Shown: positions 17,494 to 26,751, counted from the first letter of the stretch. The stretch is DNA of 64,000 nt from RH2-MAG17b sp050745265 (GCA_050745265.1 JBOGKE010000042.1:1-64000); one strand, 5' to 3'. The notes: generated from the sequence alone by a model not told the origin. Translations and numbers: made by a program.

Positions 17494-18267
17494 TCAGCCT
17501 CTGCCAAAGCTCCACCACTTCTTCTTCCGCTGGCCCGGCGAAATGGGCTGAGGGCCGGGGGGCAGGGGCTTGCCGGAGATGATGGCTTCCGGATTCTTCG
17601 CGAAGAGCAAGTCCGCCAATTCTTGCCCTCTTTCTGCGGCCATCTTGTTATAAGCCGGAGAGAGGAGCGGAGGGCGCTGCTTTGTATCGTGCGCGTCCGA
17701 TGCGACGACGTGGACCATGTTCAGATCCAGGAGGTGGTCCACCGCACGCGCCGCTTCAGAGCCAAAGTCTCCCGTGTACGATTGCGCCGTGATTTGCAAG
17801 AGACACCCGCGCATCAGCCACTCGTAAAGCTTGAGAGGCTTGCTGCGGCAGACCGCATTCCGCTCCGGGTGCGTCAGAATAGGCGTGAAGCCCGCGACCT
17901 GGATGTCATAGAACACGTTGTTCATCAGCTCGGGAATAAAATGCGAATCGAATTCCACCAGCAAGTACTGGGTGGCGTTAACGCCGTAGGGTACGTGGTC
18001 TTCCGTCAGACGGCGGATGTTTTCGTAGGAGAGATGGAAATCGCAGCCGAGCAGAAGCTTGGGCGCGTCGCCCACTTTGGCCTGGAGCTCAGCGACCCTC
18101 GCGCGGTTTCGTTCGGCGTTGTAGGGAAACTGGAAATTGCAGTGCGGCGTCGCCACCACGTGGGTGACGCCGTCCTCCGCCGACATCCGGAGCATTGCGA
18201 GCGAGACGTCGAGACTTTCGGCGCCGTCGTCGGTGCCGTACAGCGGATGGCAGTGGATGTCAATCAT
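17494..18267 (-). CDS. CpsB/CapC/YwqE-type protein-tyrosine phosphatase
   Basis: 257 residues from ATG 18267 (MIDIHCHPLYGTDDGA). The PHP-family metal motif HCHPLYGTDDG opens the protein; later metal ligands include ATPHCN, LTHPERN and ASDAHD. These are the hallmarks of manganese-dependent bacterial tyrosine phosphatases that dephosphorylate BY-kinases controlling capsule or exopolysaccharide export. No kinase gene is adjacent here. An upstream frame extension to 18318 exists but begins outside the fold. Confidence 0.88.
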   Translation of the reverse strand: MIDIHCHPLYGTDDGAESLDVSLAMLRMSAEDGVTHVVATPHCNFQFPYNAERNRARVAELQAKVGDAPKLLLGCDFHLSYENIRRLTEDHVPYGVNATQYLLVEFDSHFIPELMNNVFYDIQVAGFTPILTHPERNAVCRSKPLKLYEWLMRGCLLQITAQSYTGDFGSEAARAVDHLLDLNMVHVVASDAHDTKQRPPLLSPAYNKMAAERGQELADLLFAKNPEAIISGKPLPPGPQPISPGQRKKKWWSFGRG

Positions 18268-18438
18268 TCGTGCCCCGGGAAAATCGGCCTCCTGGACCAC
18301 GGTCCGTTGAGGGCGCAATTGGCCTGTACGCGCCGCGTCCGCCGTCGCGTCTATAGTTTACACCACCGCGGGGAATCAAGCCGGGAAGGGCAAGGATGGT
18401 AGCCCCGCCCGTACACGACGGCATGGGCGGTCGTTTTG

Positions 18439-19878
18439 TCAGGAAAACACGGAGAGCGGAGGGCGGCGTCCGGCCCACGGTCGCGCGGCCTCAAGCTGAG
18501 CGGCCAGCCGGAAGAGCGTCGCCTCGTCGCCGTAACGGCCGGCAAAGTGCACTCCGACGGGCAAGCCCTCCCCGTTCCAATCGAGCGGAACGGACATCGC
18601 AGGCTGGCCGGTGATGTTCGACAGCGGCGGGAAAGCGTCAAATTCCATCATCCGCCTCTGCACCAGCAGCGGATCGTGCGGGGGAGACTGGAACCAGCCT
18701 AAGGGAACGGGCGGGCTGCCGAGCGTTGGCGTGAGCAGCAAGTCGTATTGCTCCATGAATTGCGCGACGCCGCGCGAAACGAGTTGCAGCCATCCCTGGG
18801 CGAGCAGGTAATCCGAGGCGGAAATGCGGCGCCCCATTTGATAGGTAAACCACGTGAGAGGCTCGAATTGATCCTCGGAGGGCGGCTTTCCGATCTGAGT
18901 TGCGGCTCCGTCAATGCCCGACGCACAGGAGGCCGCCCATACGATTCCAAACATTCGGACGAGCATCTCCCCATCCAGCTTCGGGAAATCCTCAGCCACC
19001 TCGTGGCCCAGATCGGCGCAGACTCTCGCCGCATCCTCAACGGCTCGAACGCAATCCGGGTGCACGGGCGTGCCAATCGCCGCCATCTTAGCAAACGCGA
19101 TGCGCAGCCTGCCGGGCGCCGCGCCCACCTCGTCAAGGAACGGGCGTGCGGGTGGGGCCGCCCAGTAGGGATCGCCTGCGCTCGGGCCGGCCGTGGCGTC
19201 GAGAAGGGCGGCGCTGTCGCGCACGGAAATCGTGACGGCGTGCTCCACGGCCCATCCGCCCATCAGGTCGCCTACCGCCGGGCCGAGCGAAATGCGGCCG
19301 CGCGTCGGCTTGAGGCCGAAAACGCCGCAGCAGGATGCCGGGATGCGGATCGAGCCTCCGCCATCATTCGCGTGCGCCATCGGGACCATCCCCGATGCCA
19401 CCGCAGCCGCCGCGCCGCCGCTCGATCCGCCCGGCGTGCGCTCCGGATTCCACGGATTGCGCGTCGCACCGAAAAGCCGAGGCTCCGTGGTGGCGACAAG
19501 TCCCAACTCAGGCGTATTCGTCTTGCCAACGATAATTAGACCGGCGCGCTTCAGGCGGGACACCACCACGCTGTCGAACGGCGGCCTGTAATCCTTGAAG
19601 TAGGCGGAGCCTCCCGTCAAGGGAGCGCCGGAATAGGCGGCGAGGAGATCTTTCAGCAGATAGGGTACGCCGCGGAACGGACCGCGGGCCAACTGGCTCT
19701 CGTGGCGCGCCGATTCCCGGGCCTGGTCGAAGAGAGGAAAAACGACCGCGTTGAGCGTCGGGTTCAGCCGCTCAATGCGCTCAATCGCGGCGTCGACAAG
19801 CTCGATTGGTTTTGCGTCTCCGCGCCGTACCAGCTCCGCCTGGCCGAGCCCGTCCAGGCGCGCCAACTCTTTTTCCAT
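18439..19878 (-). CDS. Amidase-signature family hydrolase
   Basis: 479 residues from ATG 19878, preceded by AGGAG. The amidase signature is complete: catalytic Lys in YLLKDLL, the cis-Ser/Ser pair in TPGGSSGGAAAAVASG, and DGGGSIRIPASCCG followed by FGLKPTRGR. The family hydrolyses amide bonds and includes GatA, nylon-oligomer and aryl amidases. Although gatC lies about 1.4 kb upstream on the same strand, moeA sits between them. I therefore read this as a stand-alone amidase, not as GatA. Substrate unknown. Confidence 0.85.
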   Translation of the reverse strand: MEKELARLDGLGQAELVRRGDAKPIELVDAAIERIERLNPTLNAVVFPLFDQARESARHESQLARGPFRGVPYLLKDLLAAYSGAPLTGGSAYFKDYRPPFDSVVVSRLKRAGLIIVGKTNTPELGLVATTEPRLFGATRNPWNPERTPGGSSGGAAAAVASGMVPMAHANDGGGSIRIPASCCGVFGLKPTRGRISLGPAVGDLMGGWAVEHAVTISVRDSAALLDATAGPSAGDPYWAAPPARPFLDEVGAAPGRLRIAFAKMAAIGTPVHPDCVRAVEDAARVCADLGHEVAEDFPKLDGEMLVRMFGIVWAASCASGIDGAATQIGKPPSEDQFEPLTWFTYQMGRRISASDYLLAQGWLQLVSRGVAQFMEQYDLLLTPTLGSPPVPLGWFQSPPHDPLLVQRRMMEFDAFPPLSNITGQPAMSVPLDWNGEGLPVGVHFAGRYGDEATLFRLAAQLEAARPWAGRRPPLSVFS

Positions 19879-19938
19879 TCCTATAACTCCTTTGGCAGGT
19901 GATTGCGCCCGCCGATGGGGCCGCGTCAACGCCAACCG

Positions 19939-21153
19939 TCACGCCGGGGACTTGAGGATTACGTCCACCCACTCGCCCGCTTGCGGCGGTTCGCGGTCGG
20001 GGTGAATCACCAAGAAGCAGTTCGCGGCAGCAAGCCCTACGAGATCGCCGGATCCCTGCCAAGCGACCGGAGCGGCCTCGGGCGCGCCCGCCCAGTACTC
20101 AACGCGCGCGGGAACAAACGCGGTCAGCCCTTCCCTCCGTTTGACGGCCCTCGCGAGGCGCGCGCCAACCACCAGCGGAGTTTCAAAGCCGGCGCCCGCG
20201 AGCGCCGAAATCGCGGGCCGCACCAGCAGCTCAAACGTGACGTAGGTTGAAACAGGGTTACCCGGCAGGCCGAAGAAAAACACTTCGCCCAGTTTTCCGA
20301 ACACAAGCGGCTTTCCGGGGCGAATTGCGACGCTGTCAAAGTAGAACTCCGATCCAAGATCGGCCAATACCTTCTCCACGAAGTCGTACTTGCCCGCTGA
20401 AACTCCGCCGCTCAGCAGAAGCAAGCGCGACTCGGCTCCGCGTGTAATCAGGTTTCGAAGCCGAAGCTCGTCATCCGCAGCGATTCCGAGGACGCGCGGC
20501 ACGCCTCCCGCCCTCTCAACTTGTGCCGCCAGCGAATACGAATTGCTCTCACGAATCTGGAACCATTCCGGCTTCTCGTCAGCGCGCACCAATTCGTCGC
20601 CGGTCGGAAGGATCGCCACTTCCGGGCGCTGGAACACCGGCACTTTCACCACGCCGATTGAAGCGAGCAAGGCGAGCGATCCGGCATCAAGGCGTCGCCC
20701 GCGTTCGAGAACGCGCTGGCCAGCGGCTGCCTCGCTTCCCCGGGCAACGATATTCTCCGCCGCCGCCACCGGCTTGAGCAACGTGACGCGAGCGCCTTCG
20801 ACGCGCGTATGTTCAACCATGACCACTGCATGCGCCCCTTCCGGCGCGGGCGCCCCGGTCATGATCGAGATGCACTGGCCCGGACCGAGCCGGCCATCGA
20901 AGTGGCCGCCGGCTGGGATCTCGCCGACGCACTCGAGCGTCACGGGCGCCGCCGCGATGTCTTCCGACCGCACGGCAAACCCGTCGCGCGCGGAACGCGG
21001 AAACGGCGGATAATCGCGATCCGCAGCTACGTCTGCAGCCAGAACGCGGCCGCCAGCCTCAGCAAGCGGTACGGTTTCCAGGGGAGGTTGAACGCGCGAG
21101 CGGCCTAGGTTCTCGCGGACAATTTCGACGGCCTTTTCCAGGGAAAGGGTCAT
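19939..21153 (-). CDS. moeA: Molybdopterin molybdenumtransferase MoeA
   Basis: 404 residues. MoeA features: PLAEAGGRVLAADVAA, PPFPRSARDGFAV, the MTGAPAPEGAHAVVMVE segment, PTGDEL, SGGVSAGKYDFV and LPGNPVSTYVTFELLVRP. MoeA inserts molybdate into adenylylated molybdopterin to complete the molybdenum cofactor in the cytoplasm. The four domains appear complete and the length is normal. No other cofactor-synthesis genes are adjacent, so it is probably expressed with the flanking amidase or gatC cluster or alone. Start at 21153 agrees with MTLSLEKAVEIV of homologues. Confidence 0.93.
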   Translation of the reverse strand: MTLSLEKAVEIVRENLGRSRVQPPLETVPLAEAGGRVLAADVAADRDYPPFPRSARDGFAVRSEDIAAAPVTLECVGEIPAGGHFDGRLGPGQCISIMTGAPAPEGAHAVVMVEHTRVEGARVTLLKPVAAAENIVARGSEAAAGQRVLERGRRLDAGSLALLASIGVVKVPVFQRPEVAILPTGDELVRADEKPEWFQIRESNSYSLAAQVERAGGVPRVLGIAADDELRLRNLITRGAESRLLLLSGGVSAGKYDFVEKVLADLGSEFYFDSVAIRPGKPLVFGKLGEVFFFGLPGNPVSTYVTFELLVRPAISALAGAGFETPLVVGARLARAVKRREGLTAFVPARVEYWAGAPEAAPVAWQGSGDLVGLAAANCFLVIHPDREPPQAGEWVDVILKSPA

Positions 21154-21251
21154 TTGCGGACGGCACGGCGAGGAACGAATCTTACTTTTCTCGGCTCCGA
21201 ACGGAATTTGCCTTGGCGCGCCGCGAAGCGGTCAGCGCCGGCAAGGCGGGG

Positions 21252-21554
21252 TCATGCTCTCTCGATGACGCTGGGCACGGTGAAATAGCCTGCTTCGGCT
21301 TCCGGCGCGTTGGCCAGGGCGGAATCCCGAGACAGCGACGGCTGACGGATGTCATCGCGCAACGAGGCGCCTGGGACCTCGGCCGCGATCACCTGCGCCA
21401 GGGGCTCGACGTTGCTCGTGTCCAGTTCATTGAGTTTCTGCGCGTAGTCAAGAATTGCGGCGAGCTGCGGCTGGAAGCGCCTCACTTCATCATCGGTCAA
21501 ATCGAGATGCGCCAACTCAGCCACGTAGCGGACGTCCTTTTCCGTGAGGCTCAT
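21252..21554 (-). CDS. gatC: Aspartyl/glutamyl-tRNA amidotransferase subunit C
   Basis: 100 residues starting MSLTEKDVRYVAELAHLDL, the standard GatC opening, with LAAILDYAQKLNELDTSNVEP in the middle and a C-terminal GYFTVPSVIE motif. GatC links GatA and GatB in the complex that converts mischarged Glu-tRNA(Gln) or Asp-tRNA(Asn). The ATG overlaps the stop of the upstream DciA-like gene by 4 bases. gatA and gatB are not in the window. Confidence 0.93.
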   Translation of the reverse strand: MSLTEKDVRYVAELAHLDLTDDEVRRFQPQLAAILDYAQKLNELDTSNVEPLAQVIAAEVPGASLRDDIRQPSLSRDSALANAPEAEAGYFTVPSVIERA

Positions 21555-22039
21555 TCTTTGCCCCTGCCTGCGGCACGGGAAAAGTACTTCACGAACGAAC
21601 GCTCGACGATTTCCGCGAGGTCCGGCGCAAGCTCGGCTCCGCTTTCCGCCCAGAGGGTTCTGCCCAGCTCGGCTGCTGAGATGGCTTCGGATGCCGCGCG
21701 GGCGCGTGCGGCCGACTCCGCTGTAACGGCGGGCGGAAGGTCGAGCTTGGCGGGCCGTTCCTCACGAACGCGAAGCCTTTTTACGACCGGCACGCCCAGA
21801 CAGTTATTGATCCGCGCACAGATGGGGCCCGTCAATTCCTTGATCTGAGCCGCCCAAGGTGGAGATGACACCACAACCGTCAGGATCCCGTTCTCAAAAG
21901 CGGCGGGCCGCGAAAATCGGCTGATGTACTTACCCACCGCTCGGGACCACAACGGGTTGAGGATTTCGATTACCGGCTGAGGCGCGCCCGTGACGTGCTT
22001 TTGCAGCGCCCTGGGAAGAAGATCTCCGAGTGCTTCCAT
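21551..22039 (-). CDS. DUF721 (DciA-like) protein
   Basis: 162 residues from ATG 22039 (MEALGDLLPRAL). The pattern PLWSRAVGKYISRFSRPAAFENGILTVVV and ASPPWAAQIKEL-type segment match DUF721, the family that includes the replicative helicase loader/operator DciA. The C-terminal third is alanine-rich. It is coupled to gatC by an ATGA overlap. Its assignment as a true DciA is an inference, because the domain is also found in proteins of unknown role. Confidence 0.72.
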   Translation of the reverse strand: MEALGDLLPRALQKHVTGAPQPVIEILNPLWSRAVGKYISRFSRPAAFENGILTVVVSSPPWAAQIKELTGPICARINNCLGVPVVKRLRVREERPAKLDLPPAVTAESAARARAASEAISAAELGRTLWAESGAELAPDLAEIVERSFVKYFSRAAGRGKE

Positions 22040-22534
22040 TGCAACCTGTCCAAAAATTTGAGCTGGCGGTCTAGAAGTGTAGCACACCGTCGCGCCCGTG
22101 GCGATCATGAAAACGTCAGACGCCCGCCGGGTTCCAGAACGCTACCCACGGGCGGTATCACCAGATGACGCATACCCGTCGCGGGCAGCAGGGAGACGAT
22201 CGGCTTCATCAGCTACGCGCCCCAGGCGGCGGTGGCAACTTGGGAATGCTTCCGCAGGTGGGGCGACGCGCCGCGACGCGCCTAACGTCGCACCTTCCCT
22301 CGCGGTATCACAGATCGCCGCTAACAGCCGCCATCCACGGTTGAAACGGTGCTCCTCCGGTTTTGGTGCTTCGATCTGCTTGTGCCGCCCACGCAGGACT
22401 GTAGTAGACTATCGGCTCACTCGTAGTTGTCGCTCAGCGAACTCTACTCGCGCCAAGCAGATTGCCCTTTCCATTCACGTTCAGGCACAGCCGGGGACTT
22501 GGCCCCCGCGTGCCAAAGAAGGGAGCGCCCCGCC
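22040..22534. other. Intergenic region at the edge of the accessory locus
   Basis: About 495 bases without a supportable gene. I looked for a cas3 remnant, which would normally precede cas8e, and saw no helicase or HD motif on either strand. The short frames are shadow-like. A leader or promoter for the former cas operon could lie at the right end. Confidence 0.4.
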
Positions 22535-22935
22535 GTGAATTATAACCTCCTCAATGAGAAGTGGATTCCGGTCCTGTACACAAACGGCGCTTTCGATCGG
22601 GTCGGCATCCTTCCGGCGCTCACCGAGGCGCACCAGATCCGCGATATCGCCTTGGCCAGCCCGCTCGACTTCTTCGCCGTCCACCGCTTAATGCTGACGT
22701 TGCTTTACTGGAAGGCGTCCTCAGGAGAGGGGTGGAACAGGTTCGGGAATCGCTGATCGGGGAGGGAAAAACACCGAGCGCGGTGCTCGATGCCATCACG
22801 AACGAGGGGCATTGCTTTGACCTCTTCGACGATAAATCGCCATTCTTGCAGGACCCTTCTGCGCGCACTGTGCAAGGAAAGAAAAGGAAAGAGGCCGGGT
22901 CTTTATTCGCTGAGTTAGCCACCGGAACTTTAACA
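22535..22935 (+). pseudogene. cas8e: cas8e (casA/cse1) 5' fragment, frameshifted and truncated
   Basis: From GTG 22535 the frame reads NLLNEKWIPVLYTNG, then ALTEAHQIRDIALASPLDF and VHRLMLTLLYWKAS, the N-terminal signature of the large Cascade subunit of type I-E systems. This frame stops at 22756. The homology continues in another frame from about 22720 (EQVRESLIGEGKTPS, CFDLFDDKSPFLQDPS, AGSLFAELATG) and is lost after about 22930, where roughly 350 residues should follow. So there is one frameshift and a large 3' truncation. The plus-strand orientation matches the cas1e and cas2e remains at 27.6-28.3 kb. The gene cannot make a functional Cas8e. Confidence 0.82.
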
Positions 22936-23032
22936 AGACAACCTCGCCCCCGTAACCTTATTTGGAATCAATAGCTTTCAGTCGGGCCAGAGGCTCTAGT
23001 TCGGGCCATTTTGCCCCATTGGGCATGGTTTT

Positions 23033-23077
23033 ATGCAGTGATTATGCAGTAAAAATCCGCTGCATAAACCACTGCAT
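23033..23077. repeat. Near-perfect 17/18-bp inverted repeat with 10-base loop
   Basis: atgcagtgattatgcag and ctgcataaaccactgcat pair with one mismatch-bulge around taaaaatccg. It is AT-richer than its surroundings and lies about 100 bases beyond the cas8e break and 170 bases past the higA stop. It could be a terminator for the plus strand, a protein-binding operator or a recombination site. Confidence 0.7.
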
Positions 23078-23243
23078 GAACGTTAGTTTTCCGCACCATT
23101 TTTTTAACCAAGCGGCACAGGTTTCGGGCTGCTCTCGACCGTTGGATTGCGCTCCTTTTGCCGGGGTGTTGTCTTGCGGTTTTCAGTCACGCTTCCACCA
23201 AAGAAATCCCCGCCGCACAAAGCCGCTGGGTGAAGGTGGCTTT

Positions 23244-23546
23244 TCAGGCGTGAATGTCGGCTAGCTGGTGAATCCGGCGCACACGGATTTGATTCTCGCG
23301 CTTGCGGGTCTGGGCGATGTCGTATGAGGATTGCATCCGCATGAGCGTGTCCATCTTTACACCAAAGGCTTTTTCAATGCGGAGCGCCATGTCCCCGGAG
23401 AGATCGGCCTTGCCGTTGAGCAGGCTGGACAGTGCGGGCCGGGAAACGTGAAGCGCCGCTGCTGCTGCCGTCACCGACAGGCCGGCGGGGGCGATAATCT
23501 CTGTCTTGATGAAATCTCCGGGATGGGGCGGGTTCTTCATGCGCAT
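23244..23546 (-). CDS. higA: HigA-type antitoxin
   Basis: 100 residues opening MRMKNPPHPGDFIKTEIIAP, the standard HigA start, followed by a helix-turn-helix (LSVTAAAAALHVSRPALSSLLNG, then MALRIEKAFGV). HigA neutralises HigB and represses the shared promoter. It lies 19 bases downstream of higB on the same strand, which is the usual toxin-first order for this family. ATG 23546 and ATG 23540 are both possible starts. It is part of the minus-strand island between the two ends of the CRISPR locus. Confidence 0.92.
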   Translation of the reverse strand: MRMKNPPHPGDFIKTEIIAPAGLSVTAAAAALHVSRPALSSLLNGKADLSGDMALRIEKAFGVKMDTLMRMQSSYDIAQTRKRENQIRVRRIHQLADIHA

Positions 23547-23565
23547 GGCGTTTACTCCTTCTGTC

Positions 23566-23856
23566 CTAGTGATAGTCTTCCAAGTTTACATCGCAGATTT
23601 CACGCTCTGCTGTGTCGATGCGGAATGTTAGACGCCGGTTGCGGGTAACACTGAGGCTCCAGGTACCCTTGCGGTCGCCGGTCAGCGTGTGCACCTTCCA
23701 AGCCGTGAGCAAACGCAATTCCTCCGGGTCTTCCATGTCGTCGAGATATGCCAGCATCTTGCGGAGCTTATCCACCGTATCGGGTGGCACGGCTTTCACG
23801 CTATCGTCCAAATAAAGCCGTTTCAGGCCTTTGTGGGCAAATTTCCGTATCTTCAC
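23566..23856 (-). CDS. higB: HigB-type toxin (RelE-superfamily mRNA interferase)
   Basis: 96 residues. KIRKFAHKGLKRLYLDD at the start, the helix DTVDKLRKMLAYLDDMED, and the strand set GTWSLSVTRNRRLTFRI ending DVNLEDYH are characteristic of HigB/RelE-like ribosome-dependent mRNA interferases. It appears full length, and the basic residues K/R in the WSLSVTRNRRLTF strand, where family catalysis occurs, are present. It is cotranscribed with higA. Confidence 0.92.
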   Translation of the reverse strand: MKIRKFAHKGLKRLYLDDSVKAVPPDTVDKLRKMLAYLDDMEDPEELRLLTAWKVHTLTGDRKGTWSLSVTRNRRLTFRIDTAEREICDVNLEDYH

Positions 23857-23929
23857 TTACAAAGTGTAACCTGTAGCTTAACACTTGTCAATAGCGACAA
23901 ATAGCCGCTTAAGGTCAGCGATGCATTAA

Positions 23930-24564
23930 CCACCCCGGTAGCTTCATCGGCAAAACACTAGAGCCGCGTGGCGGGACATGCACGATTCTCCCACTGCCTT
24001 TGACGTATCAGCGGGTTTGTACTGGGGGGCTGCGCGATAAGAGCAGTGGAGGACTCCCCTCGCGGAACGTGGCTTGGCTGGTACTCAAGCTCATGGCTTC
24101 CGTCCCCGGTCGCCTGCGCGTGATTCAAGAGGGCGCGACGTGTAGCCCGCTGGATGCGCTTCCAAACCGGCAGGTTAGGAGTTGTTAGGAAATAAACTAT
24201 CCGGTTCTAGGCCGCAATACAGTCCACTGAAACCCATGCCGAACTGCCCGATCCCGTTTGGGGCCCAGTGTGCGGGTCGGCGACGATACGCTCATGTGGA
24301 TTCGTTAGAGCACGCCATCAAACTGGACCAATGCCGGACCTCGTGCCGGACGGTTTGCATGTTCGCCCATTGTCATATGCGAAATCGCGTGTTTTTTTTG
24401 AGACCGAGAACTGCGATTTTCGCCGGAATCGCGACTGTGCAGCCTGACCGCCGCCGCTGAGCAACGCCCTGTGGCCCAACTCGACGACGTGTTTTCGGAT
24501 TTGAGACTGAATTATGAGACGCTGAAAGGGCTGATTTCACGAGCCTCGCTGAGCGTCTCAAAAC
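23930..24564. other. Long noncoding stretch inside the island
   Basis: About 635 bases between higB and the methyltransferase without a convincing gene. Near 24520-24565 an 8-bp inverted pair (gagacgct / agcgtctc) lies just beyond the methyltransferase stop and could act in termination. A run of 8 T occurs near 24393. Composition is mixed and probably derived from more than one source. Confidence 0.4.
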
Positions 24565-25878
24565 TTACCCTTTTTGAAACGGGCTGGCAATGTGGCTTGC
24601 CTTCGCTGCGTCGTCGGGCGTGGTAAGGAGCGTGAAGTCCTCGACCTTGTGGGTGGGGGCAGGGGACACGGGGTCATCTGCGCGTCCGGGGATCAACTCG
24701 AAAAGGGTAGGGGCGGGTCGGTTCGGGCTAGCTTTTTTGCCTACGAAATCGCCCATTGGTTCGGTGCCGTTAGCGAACCTGTGCAGCATGGTGCGTAGTG
24801 CCTCGGGGCTGTTGTCGATGCCTATCCAATTGCGGCCCAACATGTCGGCGGCGGCAAGGGTCGTGCCGGAGCCTGCGAAGGCGTCGAGTACGATGTCTCC
24901 GGGATTGCTGGATGCTTGAATTATCCGTTTGAGAAGGTCGGGGTTTTTTTCAGTGGGGTAGCCTGTGACGTGAATGTTCTGATTGTGCGCGTCCCGGAAG
25001 TCCATCCAGATGTCCTGAACGGGAACGCCCGCGCTCTGGTCGAGATAGACCTTGCGGCGGGGGTTGCCGTTGCTTGACCAGAATATCTCGCCTTTGGCGT
25101 CAAACTCGTCGAGGGTGGCAGGCGGGAATTGCCAATGCTTGCCGGGTGGGGGAAGTTTGCCGCGCCACGGTTTGCCGGTTTCGCCGTGACGGACTCCCGG
25201 CGCATGGACGGGTACTTTCATGTAGAGGCGGCGGGTTTCCGGCTCAACGTATTGGTATTCTCTGGCGCGGGCGGCGGTCCACGGCTCAAGCTGGCGGTTC
25301 CAGACGTAGTTATCCCCCTTGGTGTAAAAGAGGATGTAATCGGCAATGTTGCCGAATGCGTTGCGGGTGTAGTTCTTGGGGTTGCATTTCTTCCGGGTGA
25401 TGCAGTTGCGATAGGCGGCAAGGCCGAAAATTTCATCCATGACCAACTTGGCGTGAAAGAGCATCTTTTGGTCGATGTGGACGTAAATCGAGCCGTCGTC
25501 GGCAAGGATGCGATGCAGGAAGGCGAGGCGCTCCCGCAGAAATTCGATGTACTCGGCGGCCTCGAAAACGTCCTCGTAGGCGTGTGTCAGCTTGCGGGAG
25601 TGAAAGACGGTCTGTGTCGCATAGGGCGGATCAATATAGACCAGTCGCACGTTGCCGCATACGCTCTTGTCGGCGGCGAGGGCCGCGAGTGCAGAGAGGT
25701 TTTCTGCGAAATAAAGACGCTTGTTGTCGCTGCCTGCGGTGACGGGCTGAAAGGGACCGGGCGCCGTCTCGAGGATCTCGGTTAGGGGCCGCTTGTCGGG
25801 ATAGGACAATTCGACTTTGAAAGCGTCGGGCGGCGCGCTGAGGTGCTTTCGCGGATTGCGTGGTGTGCCGGTGGCCAT
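24565..25878 (-). CDS. DNA methyltransferase, beta class (N6-adenine/N4-cytosine)
   Basis: 437 residues. Motif IV DPPY appears first (VRLVYIDPPYATQT, about residue 85), and motif I DAFAGSGTT with LGRNWIGIDNS follows near residues 338-360. This order defines the beta class (N6_N4 methylases, including type III Mod-like and some type II enzymes). Between them lie YIEFLRERLAFLHRIL and GSIYVHIDQK, typical of site-specific adenine methylases. It starts 3 bases after the stop of the upstream gene, its probable restriction partner, so the two form an operon. Target sequence cannot be read from the protein. Confidence 0.9.
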   Translation of the reverse strand: MATGTPRNPRKHLSAPPDAFKVELSYPDKRPLTEILETAPGPFQPVTAGSDNKRLYFAENLSALAALAADKSVCGNVRLVYIDPPYATQTVFHSRKLTHAYEDVFEAAEYIEFLRERLAFLHRILADDGSIYVHIDQKMLFHAKLVMDEIFGLAAYRNCITRKKCNPKNYTRNAFGNIADYILFYTKGDNYVWNRQLEPWTAARAREYQYVEPETRRLYMKVPVHAPGVRHGETGKPWRGKLPPPGKHWQFPPATLDEFDAKGEIFWSSNGNPRRKVYLDQSAGVPVQDIWMDFRDAHNQNIHVTGYPTEKNPDLLKRIIQASSNPGDIVLDAFAGSGTTLAAADMLGRNWIGIDNSPEALRTMLHRFANGTEPMGDFVGKKASPNRPAPTLFELIPGRADDPVSPAPTHKVEDFTLLTTPDDAAKASHIASPFQKG

Positions 25879-25881
25879 TTT

Positions 25882-26751
25882 CTAAGAGCGCAGCCAGTCG
25901 AGCGTGATGCGTTCGGGCACCATGCGAAGGGTGACAACGCGAACGCGGTCGTTCCAGAGGCCCTCAAGGTGCGCGTAATCTCGCCACATGGAGCCGAGAA
26001 GCAAGCCGGGGCCGTCGTTCAAAAAAATAACTTTGGTGTTCATGCCTTTGGAGTTGACGTAACTGATGATCTCCTGCGCACACTCGCGATAGCCGCCGGT
26101 GCGGTCGTCCTCTTGTGCGCCACCTCGATCAGAATCGTAGCGGGCAAGGCCGACAGCGAGAACCTTGTCAGCCTCACAAATCAGGAAGTCGATGGGGCGG
26201 TCCGGCTTTGGATACTCAGGGAAAATCGCGCCCAACAGCACGTCTTTACCGGCCCGCTCGGGGCCGCTGAGGATCAGGTTTGGAAATTGCTCTCGCAGAA
26301 TGATGAAAAGCCGCTCGGTGAGATCGTAGCCCTTTTTCCCACGGTCCTTGTATTCCCAAAGGACGGCGCAAAGCGGCTCGTCTGGTACGGGCCGCTCGGT
26401 AAAACGCTCCTGAACGATGTTGATCGCCCGGAAGCCTTTGCCGAATCGCTCACAGATCGTGGCGGCGGCGCGTTGCTTCTTTAGCATCTCAACCGGGGTT
26501 TCCGGGCTGACGTACTTTCGGAACACGCGGGCAAGCTGGATTCGCATCCACTGTTCCCTGATTTCCGATATCATCATCAAAAGGTTTTCGGAGGAGTGCG
26601 CCCGTTGGAGAAGATCGCCAAAGATAACAAGCACGGGTTTGTAGAGTTCACAGGCAAGCGGGAGGATGTCCGGGTAATATTCGCCAGTCGAAAGGGTGAT
26701 CCAAAGATGCCCCTGTGTTTGGTAGTCACCAAAAGTTTTGACTTCGCCCAT
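25882..26751 (-). CDS. Probable restriction endonuclease partner of the methyltransferase
   Basis: 289 residues of a family I cannot name with certainty. Context is the main evidence: it is the first gene of a two-gene operon with a beta-class methyltransferase. The segment RPIDFLICEADKVLAVGLARYDSDRGG, split near residues 205-235, has Asp and Glu/Lys at the ends of hydrophobic strands, compatible with a PD-(D/E)xK nuclease core, though the spacing is not canonical. Other conserved-looking blocks are NLILSGPERAGKDVLLG and NDGPGLLLGSMWRDYAHLE. No membrane segment or signal. It could be another type of methylase-linked protein. Confidence 0.6.
   Translation of the reverse strand: MGEVKTFGDYQTQGHLWITLSTGEYYPDILPLACELYKPVLVIFGDLLQRAHSSENLLMMISEIREQWMRIQLARVFRKYVSPETPVEMLKKQRAAATICERFGKGFRAINIVQERFTERPVPDEPLCAVLWEYKDRGKKGYDLTERLFIILREQFPNLILSGPERAGKDVLLGAIFPEYPKPDRPIDFLICEADKVLAVGLARYDSDRGGAQEDDRTGGYRECAQEIISYVNSKGMNTKVIFLNDGPGLLLGSMWRDYAHLEGLWNDRVRVVTLRMVPERITLDWLRS

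Noticed and set aside
18439..21554. Reading amidase plus gatC as a gatCA operon
   Set aside because: moeA lies between them and the amidase has no GatA-specific context; gatB is absent.
22040..22534. Possible cas3 remnant upstream of cas8e
   Set aside because: No HD, DExD/H or helicase motif could be read in any frame.
23933..24027. tRNA-like cloverleaf: ccccggt and actgggg pair over 7 positions, with a gcttcatcggcaaaac segment like a D-arm
   Set aside because: The anticodon stem does not form, the T-arm is not canonical and the length would be 95. At most a decayed relic.
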